Shown: positions 28,877 through 41,000, numbered from the stretch's first letter. The stretch: 64,000 nt of DNA from Phaseolus vulgaris (GCF_000499845.2 NC_023750.2:31807869-31871868), one strand, 5' to 3'. A program made the numbers and translations. Notes: generated by a model not told the origin, from the letters alone.

Positions 28877-29651
28877 TCTACTGAACCAGAGCGCTCAGAG
28901 CTCAGCACTCGGTGGTTGGACCTCGGCACTTATCACAAATAGGTCAGATCGGATTTTGCGCCAGAATAGTGGACCATGTAATTGGGTCCCAAATTCATGT
29001 ATAAGTCCGTTTTTGTATAATTAAGGCAATCATTCATGCATAAGGCCTAGGCGACTGGAAAGGGGTAATTATGGACCTAGGGGTGCGCTTAGTGCGCATG
29101 GGATCTAGCTTAAGTAAATACTTTCTTTTAGACCTAAGCCCATGTATGCTAGGGCGTGTAAGGGTTAGGTTGCATATATGATAAGAAGGAGCGTAGCGCC
29201 ACGTTGATGGTGCCTACGTAAACAGATTGGACCCCTGATGCTGGTACATGAGTTGGTACCCTAGTGGTTATTCTGTTATTACTTTATGCACTTCCTAGAG
29301 GAAAGATTCTGTTTTGTTGTAGCACCGTGAGAGTGTGCCCTTGAATGGAATATTTTCCATTTGAGTATGCTTTCAGTTGGGATTAGATTCTCGTGATAGA
29401 AAGCTATTGCAAAAGGTAAGCTATAAAATGGGCTTGAGACCCCAGGTTAAGGTATGTTGTTTCTAAGACTGAAACTGGTTACTTCTTAATTCTTATAAGC
29501 CCTGTACTATCTTGATCGTCAAAGTGCAATCAGCAAGTAGGGTCCCCCTCTGTTTCAACGAAGTCGCATTCCAACGCAACAAAGGGTAGAGCAGATTCCA
29601 GCAGAGATAGAGGGAGCTAGAACTTGTCATCAGAGTCAACCGGCAAGAACA
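28877..29651 (+). mobile_element. Tat-2 3' LTR
   Basis: Aligns with the Tat-3 LTRs: TCTACTGAACC against TGTACTGGACA at the start, the GAGATTATATTCTCGTG-like segment, CTATAAAA near 29425, CTTGATCGTC, and the end CAACCGGCAAGAACA. The TG start appears mutated to TC. Beyond it the DNA becomes strongly AT-rich. Confidence 0.8.
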
Positions 29652-32600
29652 GTTATAATTGATAAGGTCATTTTATATTTGTTCAATTATATTAATAATT
29701 GATAAGATCATTATACTAAAATTTGTATTGTAAAATTGTAGTTTCTTAAATCTAAATATTAATAATTTTGGTCCCCAAATTTTTCGCTCACAATTTTCAT
29801 TTATCCAGTTATAATTATTTGTAACTTTATTAAATTTTAAATTAAATTATGTTTAATATTTTAATCTTAATGAGTTTTATTTACCACTCCAATGTTTACT
29901 TTTTTAATTTTTTTCGTTATATGTATAAAAGTATTTTGCTTAAACTTATAATTAACTTTAACCCTAAATCCTAAATTCTAAACCCTAAATATTCGAGATA
30001 TTATGAAAATATGAATTGAATATTCAATAAATTTGGCTGATTTATTTTAATTTGAAAGAATTGTTAAGAAACTTTTAATTTGTTTAGTTGGGATTGATTT
30101 CATGTATATATAGACCTTAAGTTATTTATTCATGTAAGCATATATATATATATATGGTGAATAAAGTTTTTATTTATAATTATGTTATTTATTATATATA
30201 TATATATTAATACAATAAATTAGTAATAATTGTAAAAAAAATTGACTTAAATTGTTTATCATATAAATCAAATAAAAGTCAAGATATGCATCGACTTAGT
30301 CGATATCTAACTCGTTGTTGGGGATGCGTCGACCTAGTCGACGAGAATTGTGTCAGGTCTTACATCGACTTGATCGACACAAACTTATTTATAAACTCTC
30401 CACTTCAGTCTTCTCTTCCCGCGCTCAATTTCTCTCAAATCAGAAAACCTAAGTTTTCTCCCCTCTCTATGTGGTGCTTGTTTCCAATTTTCTCTCCTCT
30501 ATGTGGCGATTTGTTGGTGTTTCTCTCTACTGGGTGACATCTTTCTTTTGTTGTGAGTTTCCATCTTCTTCGTTCCTTCCTTACATTTTTTTTATTTCTT
30601 CATTTCTTAAGTGTTCCACAGGCATATCCATCTTTATATTTATAAGTTTGTCCACAACTCCGTCTTCACAGACGCATAGTCTTAAACAATGCTCCATTTT
30701 GATATTTTGTCAAATATGTGGTTGTTTTATTTAAGTTTTTGGAATTCGATTTTTAGTTGATGTATATTGTGAAATTGAAGTTGGATTGAAGGGATTGTGG
30801 TGTGGTGGTCTGAGTTCATTTTTTCTCACACTATAAGCTTTGAAAGATAAATTTGGTTTAAATTTAAATTCAATTTTCAGTTTTCATTAGAATTTTCAAT
30901 TTTGAACTGTCCTTTGTTTATTTTTGTTGTGAAATTGATGTTGAATGTTATTATGGTGAACTTACTAAATAATAGGTAATAGATTTTATTGAGGTGTGAC
31001 AGTGGTAATGAAAGTGAAAAAAAAAGGAAAAAAAATTCTTACACCCAAAAATAAAATACATTTTGACAACTCATTATAATAATATAATAATATTTAAAAT
31101 TAAAAATAAATTAAATATAAATTTATTGGTTTCTTACATGTGTGTTTGTTGGTGTAGAGATACTCTCAAGATATCAACCCAAAAAAAAAACTATCAAGAA
31201 TAATAATATATTGACAACTAACAATTTTTATACCACCATATTACAACTTTTAATATTATATTTAAATACTTTTTATATTATTTAATTTCAAACTTATTCT
31301 TTATTATATATATATATTTAAATTCATCACATGAAAAAGTTGTATAAAATTGGAAGTGTAAGGGTTTTAAAGTAGAGCAATATACTTTGACACCTCTTGC
31401 TCTAAATTACACTTTTTTTAATTGACAAAAATACCATTTCACACTTCATAACCTTTATAATGTGGAAGATGTAATTTAGAGCAATACAGTGAGTGTCAAA
31501 TAATATTTTTCCTTTAAAGTATCATTTTCCAACTATCAAAGCCTACCTATTAAATCTTAAAAGAAATTATTTAAGGAGTAATGTGTGAGCTGTAGAGAAT
31601 GTTCATTGTTCTGTCACTTCCCAACATGCTCAATTTTTGAAGAAAAATTGAAATCTTTATGATGATTTTCTCATTCTGAAAAAATACTAGCTTTTATGAA
31701 ATAAACCTGTTTTCAAAGAAAAATATTATCATCCCACCAATTTATGATATTGTTCTAATGCAAAAACAAAGAATGAGGAGGTTTAATAGGGAACAACATG
31801 TTGTTGAAGACAACTGCAAGGAATCTCAAAACCAAGAGAGGTTGGACCCCTGAGAAAAAACCTGCAAGAAGCCAAAGAAACAAAAGAACAAACAGGTGGC
31901 GTGCACACCTGCTGGCTAAACGGAGCAGGAACCGTTAAGTCTCTGGCACTGAGAGAGACCAGCAAGAACTTTTGGGAACAAAAGAAAACAAAAGAAGGCA
32001 AGACCCAAACCAGCAGCAACAGCAACAGGGTAATGCAAAAACTCAGAAAGCAAACAAGAAACCCCTCAAGCAGAAAAAACTAACTGCATACGCACACAAC
32101 TTCCAAACCACGAAACCTTAGGCACCGCTAACCAAAAGGAACCTGCGGAACTGTCACTACAGAGATCAAATTTAATTAGAGTTTTTTTTACAATTATTAA
32201 GTTTTTCATACATATTCTTCAATTCTATAGATTATCTTCGTTTAGTTTTTTATATGTTTTATTGAATGAAACTATGATTATTTGTATTTTTACAGGTTCG
32301 TACACAGGTAATTGTTTTTATAAGAAAAAATATTCTTAAAAAGGTAATGCAGTAATAAAACTTGAAAATTATAAAAATGAAAACGATACTTTAACAACCA
32401 TAAATATAAATAAAATTTCAAAATAAAATAATAATATAAAATATTTGTATAATGGTTATATAAATCTTTAAAAAATTTGTATCACAGAAAACGCTTGGGC
32501 CAAATAAACCATATATATAGGTTAACTCGAGGATGAGACAAGTTTGTAAGAGGAAAAACAAAATCACGGGAACACGTAAAAATCAAAGTCATGCAGATTA

Positions 32601-33151
32601 TGTATAACTGCATAAATTTCTATATGATAAAATAGTTAAAACCACAAGAATAAATTTCTATACCATAAAATAATTTCTATTGAACAAATATTTTAATATG
32701 TACAAGACTTAGTATTTTCTCATGAATCTAGTAATTAGAGCCAAGAGTAAACTAATAACAAAAAAAAAAAATCTTTTGAGAAACAAATCAAACATAAAAA
32801 GAACAAGATGCTTTGTAAATATGAATCTTTTAATTTACTTTATTCAGAATAATTAATTGATATGAAAAAATAACTTTACAAAAGATATAAAAAGTGGAAA
32901 ATTATATATGATAAACTAACAATTTTAAGTGAGATAAGTACTTACATTTTGTTTCTGTGTGTTTATGAAATAAGGAAGAAAAGATAACTTTAAAGTGTGT
33001 TTGAATTGTAGTTAAAAAACTGAGATTAAAAATATAAGTATCAAACATGTTATGACAATGTTTAATAAAAATTGAAAATCAATTTAAAAGTTTCAACTGA
33101 AATCCAAACACACTTTAGTTATATTATCAAAAAGCTTTGTCATAAGTATTA
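29652..33151. other. AT-rich gene-poor DNA
   Basis: No coding gene is supported. Contents: degenerate telomere-like CCCTAAA motifs (29960-29990), three GTCGAC-rich palindromes (30290-30378), a MITE candidate (31386-31500), and a GC-richer block of unknown origin (31790-32160) whose short ORFs have no domain. Poly(A), poly(T) and TA tracts are common. Confidence 0.6.
31386..31500. mobile_element. Candidate MITE (115 bp)
   Basis: Ends in inverted repeats TTTGACAC…GTGTCAAA; inside them TTGCTCTAAATTACA faces TGTAATTTAGAGCAA. Short, AT-rich and non-coding, as expected for a MITE. I could not define a clean TSD, so the superfamily is open. Confidence 0.65.
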
Positions 33152-34612
33152 TCAGGAGTTATCAGTTGTTACGTCAGTAACAGCTGAACCGATTCCCACC
33201 TGCAACCATGGCGAAGAACTGCCTCCAATGTTCATGTCCTTTAGCTCACTTAGTTTGGCCAACTTGATCTTATGATCAGCTTCGTTATCCAAATTTTGCA
33301 TTGAGTTGTTAGTGTTTTTGTCCTCATCGTTGTTGTCAATATCAACATTGTTGTTATTGTGATGGAGACTTTGACACTGGCTATTGTTATCATCTTTAAC
33401 ATCCTTTGATGTAACCCAAGGCTGCAAGTAAATTTCTGTGGAAACATTCCTTCTTGCAAGGTCATTGGAAGGTGCAGGAAGGTTAAGGTCTAACTTGAGA
33501 TCAAGAGGCTCAGAAGAGGTGTCAAACTTGGGTATTTGATCCAAATGGTCGTGAAATTGTTGAAATCTTGTTAATGTGGAGGTGTCAGGTGCATTTGATG
33601 TGATCCAATGACACCTTTTGTGTCCCCCAAGGGCTTGTCCTGAAGAGAAACTTCTGTGGCAAATGGAACATTCATGCACTTTGGATTTCCTTTTGGAGGA
33701 AGAGGCCAATGTGGGGTTGGAGCCATGGTCGAATTGGAGGGTGGAGTTTGATTTTGTAGCAAAGAGTTCTTCATGTGTGATTACATCATCATCGGTGATG
33801 AGATTGTCATCAAGGTTGTCTAGTCTTGCAGCAAAACAACCCTTAACCTTTTTGTGGCTTGCTCTATGGCCACCCAATGCTTGGTGGGAATTGAAAACCT
33901 TCTTGCATGCTTTGCATTCAAACAAACCCTTGGAAATCCCTTTGGCCTTGTTATCAACAAGGTTGTTCATGGTGTGAATATTGTTGTTGTTATTAACTTT
34001 GTACGACAATGGAGCAATGAAATTCATGGGATTTCTTCGTTGTTCTTCCTCCTTGCTAGCGGATGCACATGATTCTTCAGGCTCAGCAGCAAGAGGATCT
34101 ACAATGGCATTGGACAACATCATTAAACAATTTGCTAGGTCTTCTTCCTCGCTTGATGGGCAATTGTAATTGAAGCTACCAACCTTAGTTCTCAGAGACC
34201 TTTTCCTTTTAGACCACCCACATCCTCTCCGGTCGCTGCCGATGCCACCGTCATCCGCATCAGAGCCCGGAGAGGAGACAAAGGAGTCAGCATCCTCGGA
34301 GGTGCATTTTCCATGTTCAAGGAAAGATTTCCAAGACAAAAACTCCTTGCCACAATTCTCACATACCCTACAACTCTTTAGTCTATTAGGATTTGTCCTT
34401 AAAGCATACATGCGTTTGTTGCTTGGTGGAACATTGCCACCCAACCTATCTTCCCAATCACTTGCTTGATCATCATCATCCATGTGACCACCTTCATCTC
34501 CTATGCCATGAGCCCTCATGTGTCCTCCCAAAGCTCTTCCACAACCAAAACCTTTCTTGCAAATTTTACAAAAGTGCTTGAAGTTTGATTGTTGATCCAA
34601 TATCAAAGCCAT
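33152..34612 (-). CDS. Q-type C2H2 zinc-finger transcription factor with EAR motif (ZAT1/4/9-like, 486 aa)
   Basis: Intronless ORF and the only clear host gene in the window. Finger 1 is C15-C18-H31-H35 with the variant GRALGGH. A degenerate CCHC-type finger lies at 84-103. Fingers 3 (C233-C236-H249-H253) and 4 (C315-C318-H331-H335) both carry the plant-specific QALGGH. A basic patch (WSKRKRSLR, 133-141) is a likely nuclear signal. An EAR repression motif, LDLKLDLNLP, sits at 370-379. Asn- and Asp-rich low-complexity stretches occur around 207-211 and in the C-terminal quarter. The first-finger wording CKICKKGFGCGRALGGHMRAH and the four-finger layout match the Arabidopsis ZAT1/ZAT4/ZAT9 group. 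Likely a nuclear DNA-binding repressor acting through TOPLESS-type corepressors; target genes cannot be read from sequence. Confidence 0.95.
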   Translation of the reverse strand: MALILDQQSNFKHFCKICKKGFGCGRALGGHMRAHGIGDEGGHMDDDDQASDWEDRLGGNVPPSNKRMYALRTNPNRLKSCRVCENCGKEFLSWKSFLEHGKCTSEDADSFVSSPGSDADDGGIGSDRRGCGWSKRKRSLRTKVGSFNYNCPSSEEEDLANCLMMLSNAIVDPLAAEPEESCASASKEEEQRRNPMNFIAPLSYKVNNNNNIHTMNNLVDNKAKGISKGLFECKACKKVFNSHQALGGHRASHKKVKGCFAARLDNLDDNLITDDDVITHEELFATKSNSTLQFDHGSNPTLASSSKRKSKVHECSICHRSFSSGQALGGHKRCHWITSNAPDTSTLTRFQQFHDHLDQIPKFDTSSEPLDLKLDLNLPAPSNDLARRNVSTEIYLQPWVTSKDVKDDNNSQCQSLHHNNNNVDIDNNDEDKNTNNSMQNLDNEADHKIKLAKLSELKDMNIGGSSSPWLQVGIGSAVTDVTTDNS

Positions 34613-34760
34613 AAAATTCCAAGAGTGGTTGGGTTGAAACTTGAAATGTAAAAAAAAAAAAAAAAAAAAAGAAGAAAGGGGAGGGAGAGGAGAGAAAGAG
34701 ACAGATAGATGAGAAGAGGAAGTGAGTTAATATTTAAACATGGGTGGAGTTTGTTGTTGT
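34613..34760 (-). promoter_or_regulatory. Leader and core promoter of the zinc-finger gene
   Basis: On the minus strand a TATA-like TTTAAATA lies at 34738-34731. It is followed by a long CT-rich leader and a run of about 22 T (plus-strand A at 34650-34671) close to the ATG. Pyrimidine-rich leaders are common in plant genes. Placing the TATA box is inference. Confidence 0.5.
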
Positions 34761-35807
34761 AGTGATAGTTGTTAAGGGGTTGTACGGTGAAAATTAAGGG
34801 CTAGTAGCCCTAGTTTTTAGTTAGAGTATTTGTGGATGAGAGAGAGAAATGCATGAGTTCTTTTACAGCAAGAGAGTGTGGTGACAAGTGGAAGAAGGTG
34901 AGAGGGTGAGACTTTTTCTACGACTTTGTGGTAGTGGCGCCGCCTGCCAAAGGTACCAAGGGAGGTCCGTGTAGTGTGAGAGATAGAGAGAGAAAAACAG
35001 TGTGTGCTTGTCTCTCATTTTTTGTTTTGTTATTATGTCAATGTAAATAAGTGAGTGGAAGAAAGAGAGTGGTTTAAACTACCATACCTATTCTTTTACT
35101 TTTATTTCCTAACCTAGGAAACTAACCTATGTTTCTCCTTCCTTGTCGGTTGCTTTTTCTTCCCTTCCCACCCAAGTATGTACCATTTTTCATTTTTATA
35201 GTAATCACAATTTGTGATCAAGCTAGTTTTGGTCCTCCCTTTTGACTGGATTTCCCTCATTTTGTTTCAAATTTAACATTACTTTCTTTATTTTATGGAT
35301 TATATATTTTTCTATTTCAATTGCTTCATTTTTATGTATGGTTGCTACTTCCAATTAATCTATTTCTTATGAATTAAATGTATTTTGTTATATGTTAACA
35401 TAGATTGCAAAGTGCTTGCCATGTGTGTTCATGAGTCAACCTAAAAATATATATTTATCTTCAACACGATAAAGGAAAAAAAAATGCCTAAACATCTGGA
35501 TCTCACCCATGGAAAATGATCTGGTTTAAGTTCATGTGTTTCCTAAATCAACTCTAATGCTAACTTCCACGCATTTCTTTTAACTAAATTCCCACTAGGC
35601 AGCTTAAAATTTTAATTCTTTTTATTATTCCTTTTGTATGGATTAATAAATATTTAAATAAAAATACATTTATTTAATCTCTTTACAACTAAAAAAATAT
35701 AAACAGAATTCATAATAAATCTATTGAATGACGTGTTTTGACTTAGGTGGTCAGTCTTTTGAATGGCTATAAATACTCTATAGTCCACCAATATAATGTA
35801 AAAAAGT
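34761..35807. other. Upstream flank of the zinc-finger gene
   Basis: No ORF of substance. Contains GA-rich microsatellite-like stretches near 34850 and 34980-35000, which may belong to the promoter. No other feature seen. Confidence 0.45.
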
Positions 35808-37285
35808 ATTTTAAAACGTCAACTAATAAAAATTGAAATGTATTTTTTTTTATCAGCAATTGAAATGTATATTAATTTTGTTGACTTAAAAGAAAACTCC
35901 TTTGAATGTGTTTGATGTTTAATCTTTTTTCATCTTAAAAAAAGTCATGTTTGTTGAACATTATATTTGATTTTTTTACCAATGGAGTCTTTTTTTCTGT
36001 TTTTACCAAAATAGAGTTATTTTTAAAAAAATTACAAATCTGGACAAGTCGTGTCAACTTAGCACAACTTAATAATGTAGAAATCGTGCCAAGTTGACAT
36101 GACTTTGTCACGTCAGCCTAAAGCCGTGCCAAGTTGGCACGACTTCTGCCACGCCAACCCTTGAAGTCGTGCCAACTTGGCACAACTTTGTCCACGTCTT
36201 ATATATATATATATATATATTAATTTTCTTATAAATTTTTTTATTAATATATTGAGTAGTAAGTTATATAATGTTTAAAATTAATTTGATACATAATTTT
36301 CTAGGGATATTAGTTTTAAGCAATAAAAAATTGAATAATTGTGTATGGATCATGTTTGACGGTAATGTAATATATTAATTTGGTTATTAGATTAATAAAA
36401 AATATGAAAAAATTGTTATTGCATTTGAAAATAAATAGAAATGAGAATTAATTATTTGGAAAATAAATAAAGAATTGTGGGGAGTTTCAAGTTATACGTC
36501 TGCCTTGTCCACATGTAATTGTTGTTTGCTCATTTTGTCATTTATTAACGACATCTATCGTCTCAGTGTACCATCTCCACAATATTTCCAAGCTTATGAG
36601 GTCTAATTTAATCCATGAAATAGATTATTCAATTCTAAATAAACAAAAAAAATGTTCATATTGCAGAACTGAAGGTCACAATAGAAACAATTGTCCGCAC
36701 AAACAAGCTTGATAATAAAATTCAATTTCAAGTTTGATTATTAATTTCCTCATTTTCTTTACCTAAGTATTTATTCCTTCATAAAAAAATTATTTATCAA
36801 ATTAATTTCAAATATTACATAACTTATAATTTTAATTATAATTAAATAATTATAATATATATTGTTTAAAAATAAGAAAATTAAAAAAAAATTGACGTGG
36901 ACAAAGTCGTGCCAACTTGGCACGACTTCAGGTAAACGTGGCAGAAGTCGTGTCAAGTTGACACGACTTCAGGCTGACGTGGCAAAGCCGTGTCAACTTT
37001 GGCACGACTTTTTCATATGAAGTTGTGACAAGTTGGCACAACTTGCCCTAAATTTGTAATTTTTTTTGCAAGCGACCCGATTTTGGTAAAAACAAAAAAA
37101 AAAGACCCCATGGTCAAAAATATTTTAAAATGTCAACTAATAAAAATTGAAATGTATATTTTTTTTTATCAGCAAGTGAAATGTATATTAATTTTGTTGA
37201 CTTAAAGAAAACCCCTTTAAATGTGTTTGATGTTTAATTTTTTTTCATCTTAAAAAAAATCATGTTTGTTGAACGTTATATTTCC
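35808..37285. mobile_element. Inverted-repeat element flanked by ~160-bp direct repeats
   Basis: Outer direct repeats 35808-35970 and about 37117-37285 share TTTTAAAA.GTCAACTAATAAAAATTG… through CATGTTTGTTGAAC.TTATATTT. Between them lie inverted arms, about 35971-36270 and 36830-37116. Each arm has GTTTTTACCAAAAT at its outer end and several copies of a palindrome near AAGTCGTGCCAAGTTGGCACGACTT separated by GACGTGGC-type spacers. The core (36270-36830) is AT-rich and non-coding. Nothing encodes a transposase, so it must be non-autonomous if mobile. Confidence 0.7.
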
Positions 37286-37433
37286 TATATAATAATCTTG
37301 TTTCTAAAAAATCTAGCAAATGTGTATATCTAAGAAAATCAGAGCCAAAATTATAAAAAAATTATCCTTATGATTAATTATATATTTTCAAATTTTTCAG
37401 GAGAAAGTTTTAATATTAAAAAAGAATCTTAAA

Positions 37434-37485
37434 GGAAGTTGCGATTAGTTTTTTTTTTTTTTTATCGACAGGAAGTTGCGATTAG
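37434..37485. repeat. Minimal retroposition scar: 15-bp TSD around a 22-bp insert
   Basis: GGAAGTTGCGATTAG occurs at 37434-37448 and 37471-37485. Between them is T15 then ATCGACA, which on the minus strand reads TGTCGAT followed by A15. The LINEs in this window end TTGCCGATAAAA and TTACCGATAAAA, so this looks like a LINE insertion truncated to its last few bases. Confidence 0.8.
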
Positions 37486-38061
37486 TGATTTGTCAAGTTT
37501 GTGATTTCCATATAGCTGTTGTGGGCACCAGTTACACAAGTTTAATAACCAAGTTGGTTCTTATTGTTGAGTTTAGCATACACAAGTGCCTTTTACTATT
37601 TACACAAAGCAAGTAAGTACCTTTAGTATACATAAAAAATACGATAATTTGAAATCTTCAACATTAAAATTTGCATGCACTATCATGTGATTCAATAAAA
37701 CAACAATATATTTATAGAGTTTAATGGTCATACATACAGTTTATAATTTGTTCATGTACAACCATGTCACAACCATATAGTAAAATATTATTTTTTAAAA
37801 CAATGGAATTTTAAACAATACTTTAATAAAAAAACATTGAAAAAGTATTCTCATACTTGAAGTGGGATGGCAGACCCAATTAATTTCGATGAAATTTTTT
37901 TAATGACTAATACTATATTGAATAGTAAAATTTAAGTTCAATTTAATTTACAAAATTAATTTACTAAGATTTATATTTATTTATATATTATGATTTGATC
38001 ATATTTTTAGTAGACATGTCCAACCATATAGCATTATTTTAAAAAATAGTTTTTTTATCGG
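37486..38061. other. AT-rich spacer
   Basis: No gene seen. It contains two related short stretches, AACCATATAGTAAAATATTATTTT at about 37770 and AACCATATAGCATTATTTT at about 38023. Confidence 0.4.
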
Positions 38062-41000
38062 TAATAAATAAATAAAATAAAATGAAACATTTCAGGAGTG
38101 TTTCAATCCTTATAAAAAAGATCCATATCAAACTTCTTAACACCCAACCAACTCGGAATCCAACATGGTCTACAAAACATCAACAAGAGTGATATAGATA
38201 TGGCAAGACTGATATAGACATGATTACATCAAAATACAAATACACCATCCTTCCAAAGGAGACACGTTCTCACAAAATTGTAAATTGTGTCGAAGGTAAA
38301 GTCTTTAGCTTCCAGAACTCCACAAAAAGATCCCCAAACACTGCAAACTTCTCCCCCCAAAAGAAAATTATATGATGCCTTCACAAAGAATTCCTTAGAC
38401 TCTACATCCCTCCAAAGCCATTTATCAATCGTACATTCACCTTCTTTCAGTAACTTCTTGTTATCTAACAACTACAATAATTGCTCAGTCTGGTTAGATT
38501 CCCACACAAAGAGAGCCATTCTCCACCCGATCTTCCACGACCATCTATTATTTCTCCAAACACCAACTTGTGACAGAGTACGACCAATATCTAAAGAGAC
38601 CAAAAACAGTCTATGGAATTTTTGCATTAAAGGTACATTATCCACCCACTTATCCTCCCAAAACCTAATTTCTTTTCCTTCCCCTACTTCCCACCATCCC
38701 CTGTCATCAAAGTCGTTACCCCACTCCTCTAGATTCGAGACTTTCCTAATGTTCCTCCACTATACAGACTCCTTACTATTTTGAACCTATGACCTTAAGC
38801 CCCTCCACCCCCCATACTTAGAATCTAGGATATCCTTCCATAAAATTCTCTTTTCAGACTTAAGTCTCCAAATCCATTTCCCCAAAAGAGCAAAGTTAAA
38901 CCTTCTTATATCAATAATCCCTAAACCTCCTTTATCTTTCAGCTCACAGACCTTATCTCACGCCAACCAGGCAATTTTTCTACTCTCTGAGCCCCAATCC
39001 CACAAAAAGTTCTTTTGTATCCTTTTCACTTCCTTTACCATAGTAGCCGGCATATGGAAGAAGGAGATGTAAAATAACGGTAAAGAGGTAAGCACAAAAT
39101 TGATAAGACAAAATCTGCTAGCCACAAAGAGGAATTTCCCTTTCCAAGAGCCCAATCTACTTGTATCTTATTGAGCACTCCTTCCCAAAAAACACGCCTC
39201 TATGATTCCTCCTACCATCACCCTCAAATAAGTAAAAGGTGCTTTCATAATTTTGCAATTAAGGATAATAGCATACAACACTGTCTGGTTGACGCTCACA
39301 CCCACTCCGCCAACCTTTTTCTTGGAATAGTTAACCTTAAGTCCAAAGGCAAGTTCAAAACACTTAATTACTTTTAATGTCATAATACTTTGAGTTGTGG
39401 CTTTATAGAAAAAGAGGGTGTCATCTGCATATTATAGCATAATCACATTTACTCGCCTTTCCCCAACCTCAATACTCTCTACTAACTTTTTCTCTTTCGC
39501 CTGCCTAACCACCCTTATAAGCCCTTCAGCCGCAATGAGAAAGAGAAATGGTGCAAGTGAGTCCCTTGTCTTAAGCCCTTCTTTGGTTTGAGTTCAGTAG
39601 TTGGACTTCCATTTACAAGCACAAATATCGAGGAAGATTCTAAGTAATTTTTAATCCATTCAATCCACTTTCCACAAAACCCCAATCTTCCTAACATGTA
39701 ATAAATAAACTCCTAACTTACTAAATCATATGCCTTTTCAAATCCACCTTAAACACCACACATTCTTTCTTTTTTCTCTTTACTTCCTCAAGGGTCTCAC
39801 TAGCTACTAGCACACTATCCAACAACCCCTTTCCTTCTAGAAAATCAGATTGCCTAGAGTCAATGACTTTATCCAACAGCCTTTTCAACCTAGAGGATAG
39901 AATTTTAGAGACAATTAACAAACTGATTCCCTTAATAACATAACTTCCCCAATTAGTCCTTATGAGCTCCCTAAAATGGATATCCTTTTGCCATACATCA
40001 AGATATCTAAAAGGTTTTGGACCCAAGTCGATGTTTGTATCTTTTAAAATTAAAGCACAATGATCCGAAATCGAGCTACCTTTCGCATATTGTTTACTTC
40101 TCGACTACTTCTCTAACCATTCATGTGAAACTAAAATTCTATCTATTCTATTATGCTCTTAATTGTCCCATGTGGTTTATACCACAAACTTTCTACCAAC
40201 AAACGGAATGTCAACCAGACTAGAATTTTCAATAAAATTATTGAAACTTTGTATTTCACTGCTATAACTGACATTAGAGCTTTGACCACTTCTCTCCCCA
40301 ACAAATTTGATAAATTTAAAATCTCCAACTACACACCACATTTTTATTTGGTGACTCTTTCTTATCTCGCTTAACTCATCCCAAATACCTCGCTTTTCTC
40401 TTAAAGAACCTACATAATATACATTAACTACCGTTATTTCTATTGGCATTTCTATCTTCCACACTCCTACGATTGAGAAATTATTCCCATTTCTATACCT
40501 TGTCATTTCAAAACAATTGTTTCTTCCACATAGTGACTAACCCTCCACCGTTATTGACCACCTCATTCTCAATCTAATCAATTTCATTTGACCCCCAAAT
40601 TTGACAACACCTTTCTTTGCTAATTTGTTCACATTTTGTTTCTTGAAGACAAATAAAACCAACTTGTTCCTTTCTAATAAGGTCACTAATATACTTCCTT
40701 TTTATCCTTCCCTCCAAACCCCTAATATTCATTCTAATCAGTTTCATCATCTAAAACATTTAACCCACCCCTACCTAGGATCTTCTTCCTATTGTCCCTT
40801 TCTTCCAAACACTTTAAACTATTACCCAAACAAGAGAACCCTATTCCCTTTCCTACATTCCAAATTCTAGTTGCTTCTAAAGTCTTATTTTTTTTACCAA
40901 AAACAGACGATTACAACTTCTAACAACACTATTTGAGATGTAATTATTAAACAAATTAGAGTCTAACCTTACACCCATCTTGGGAAACTGCTCTTTGGTT

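Larger units (their letters stand above)
21030..29651 (+). mobile_element. Tat-2: 5'-truncated Tat element, plus strand
   Basis: Order: integrase (21030-22047), hairpin tandem array (22250-24200), antisense extra ORF (26500-24864), PPT (28862-28876) and 3' LTR (28877-29651). It is interrupted by a Tat-1-type solo LTR (22990-23945) and a Ty3 solo LTR (27795-28810). Gag, protease, RT and the 5' LTR are absent from the window. The array and LTR resemble those of Tat-3, so the two probably belong to one family. Confidence 0.8.

Noticed and set aside
30286..30734. Two overlapping plus-strand ORFs of 83 and 87 codons
   Set aside because: Hydrophobic, Ser/Phe-rich composition from CT-rich DNA; no signal or domain I can support.
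31783..32025. 80-aa minus-strand ORF in a GC-richer block
   Set aside because: No recognisable family; probably a fragment of an unidentified repeat.
34170..34469. Plus-strand ORFs opposite the zinc-finger gene (also 33618-33977 and 33854-34072)
   Set aside because: Shadows of the minus-strand gene; the minus frame has all zinc-finger motifs.
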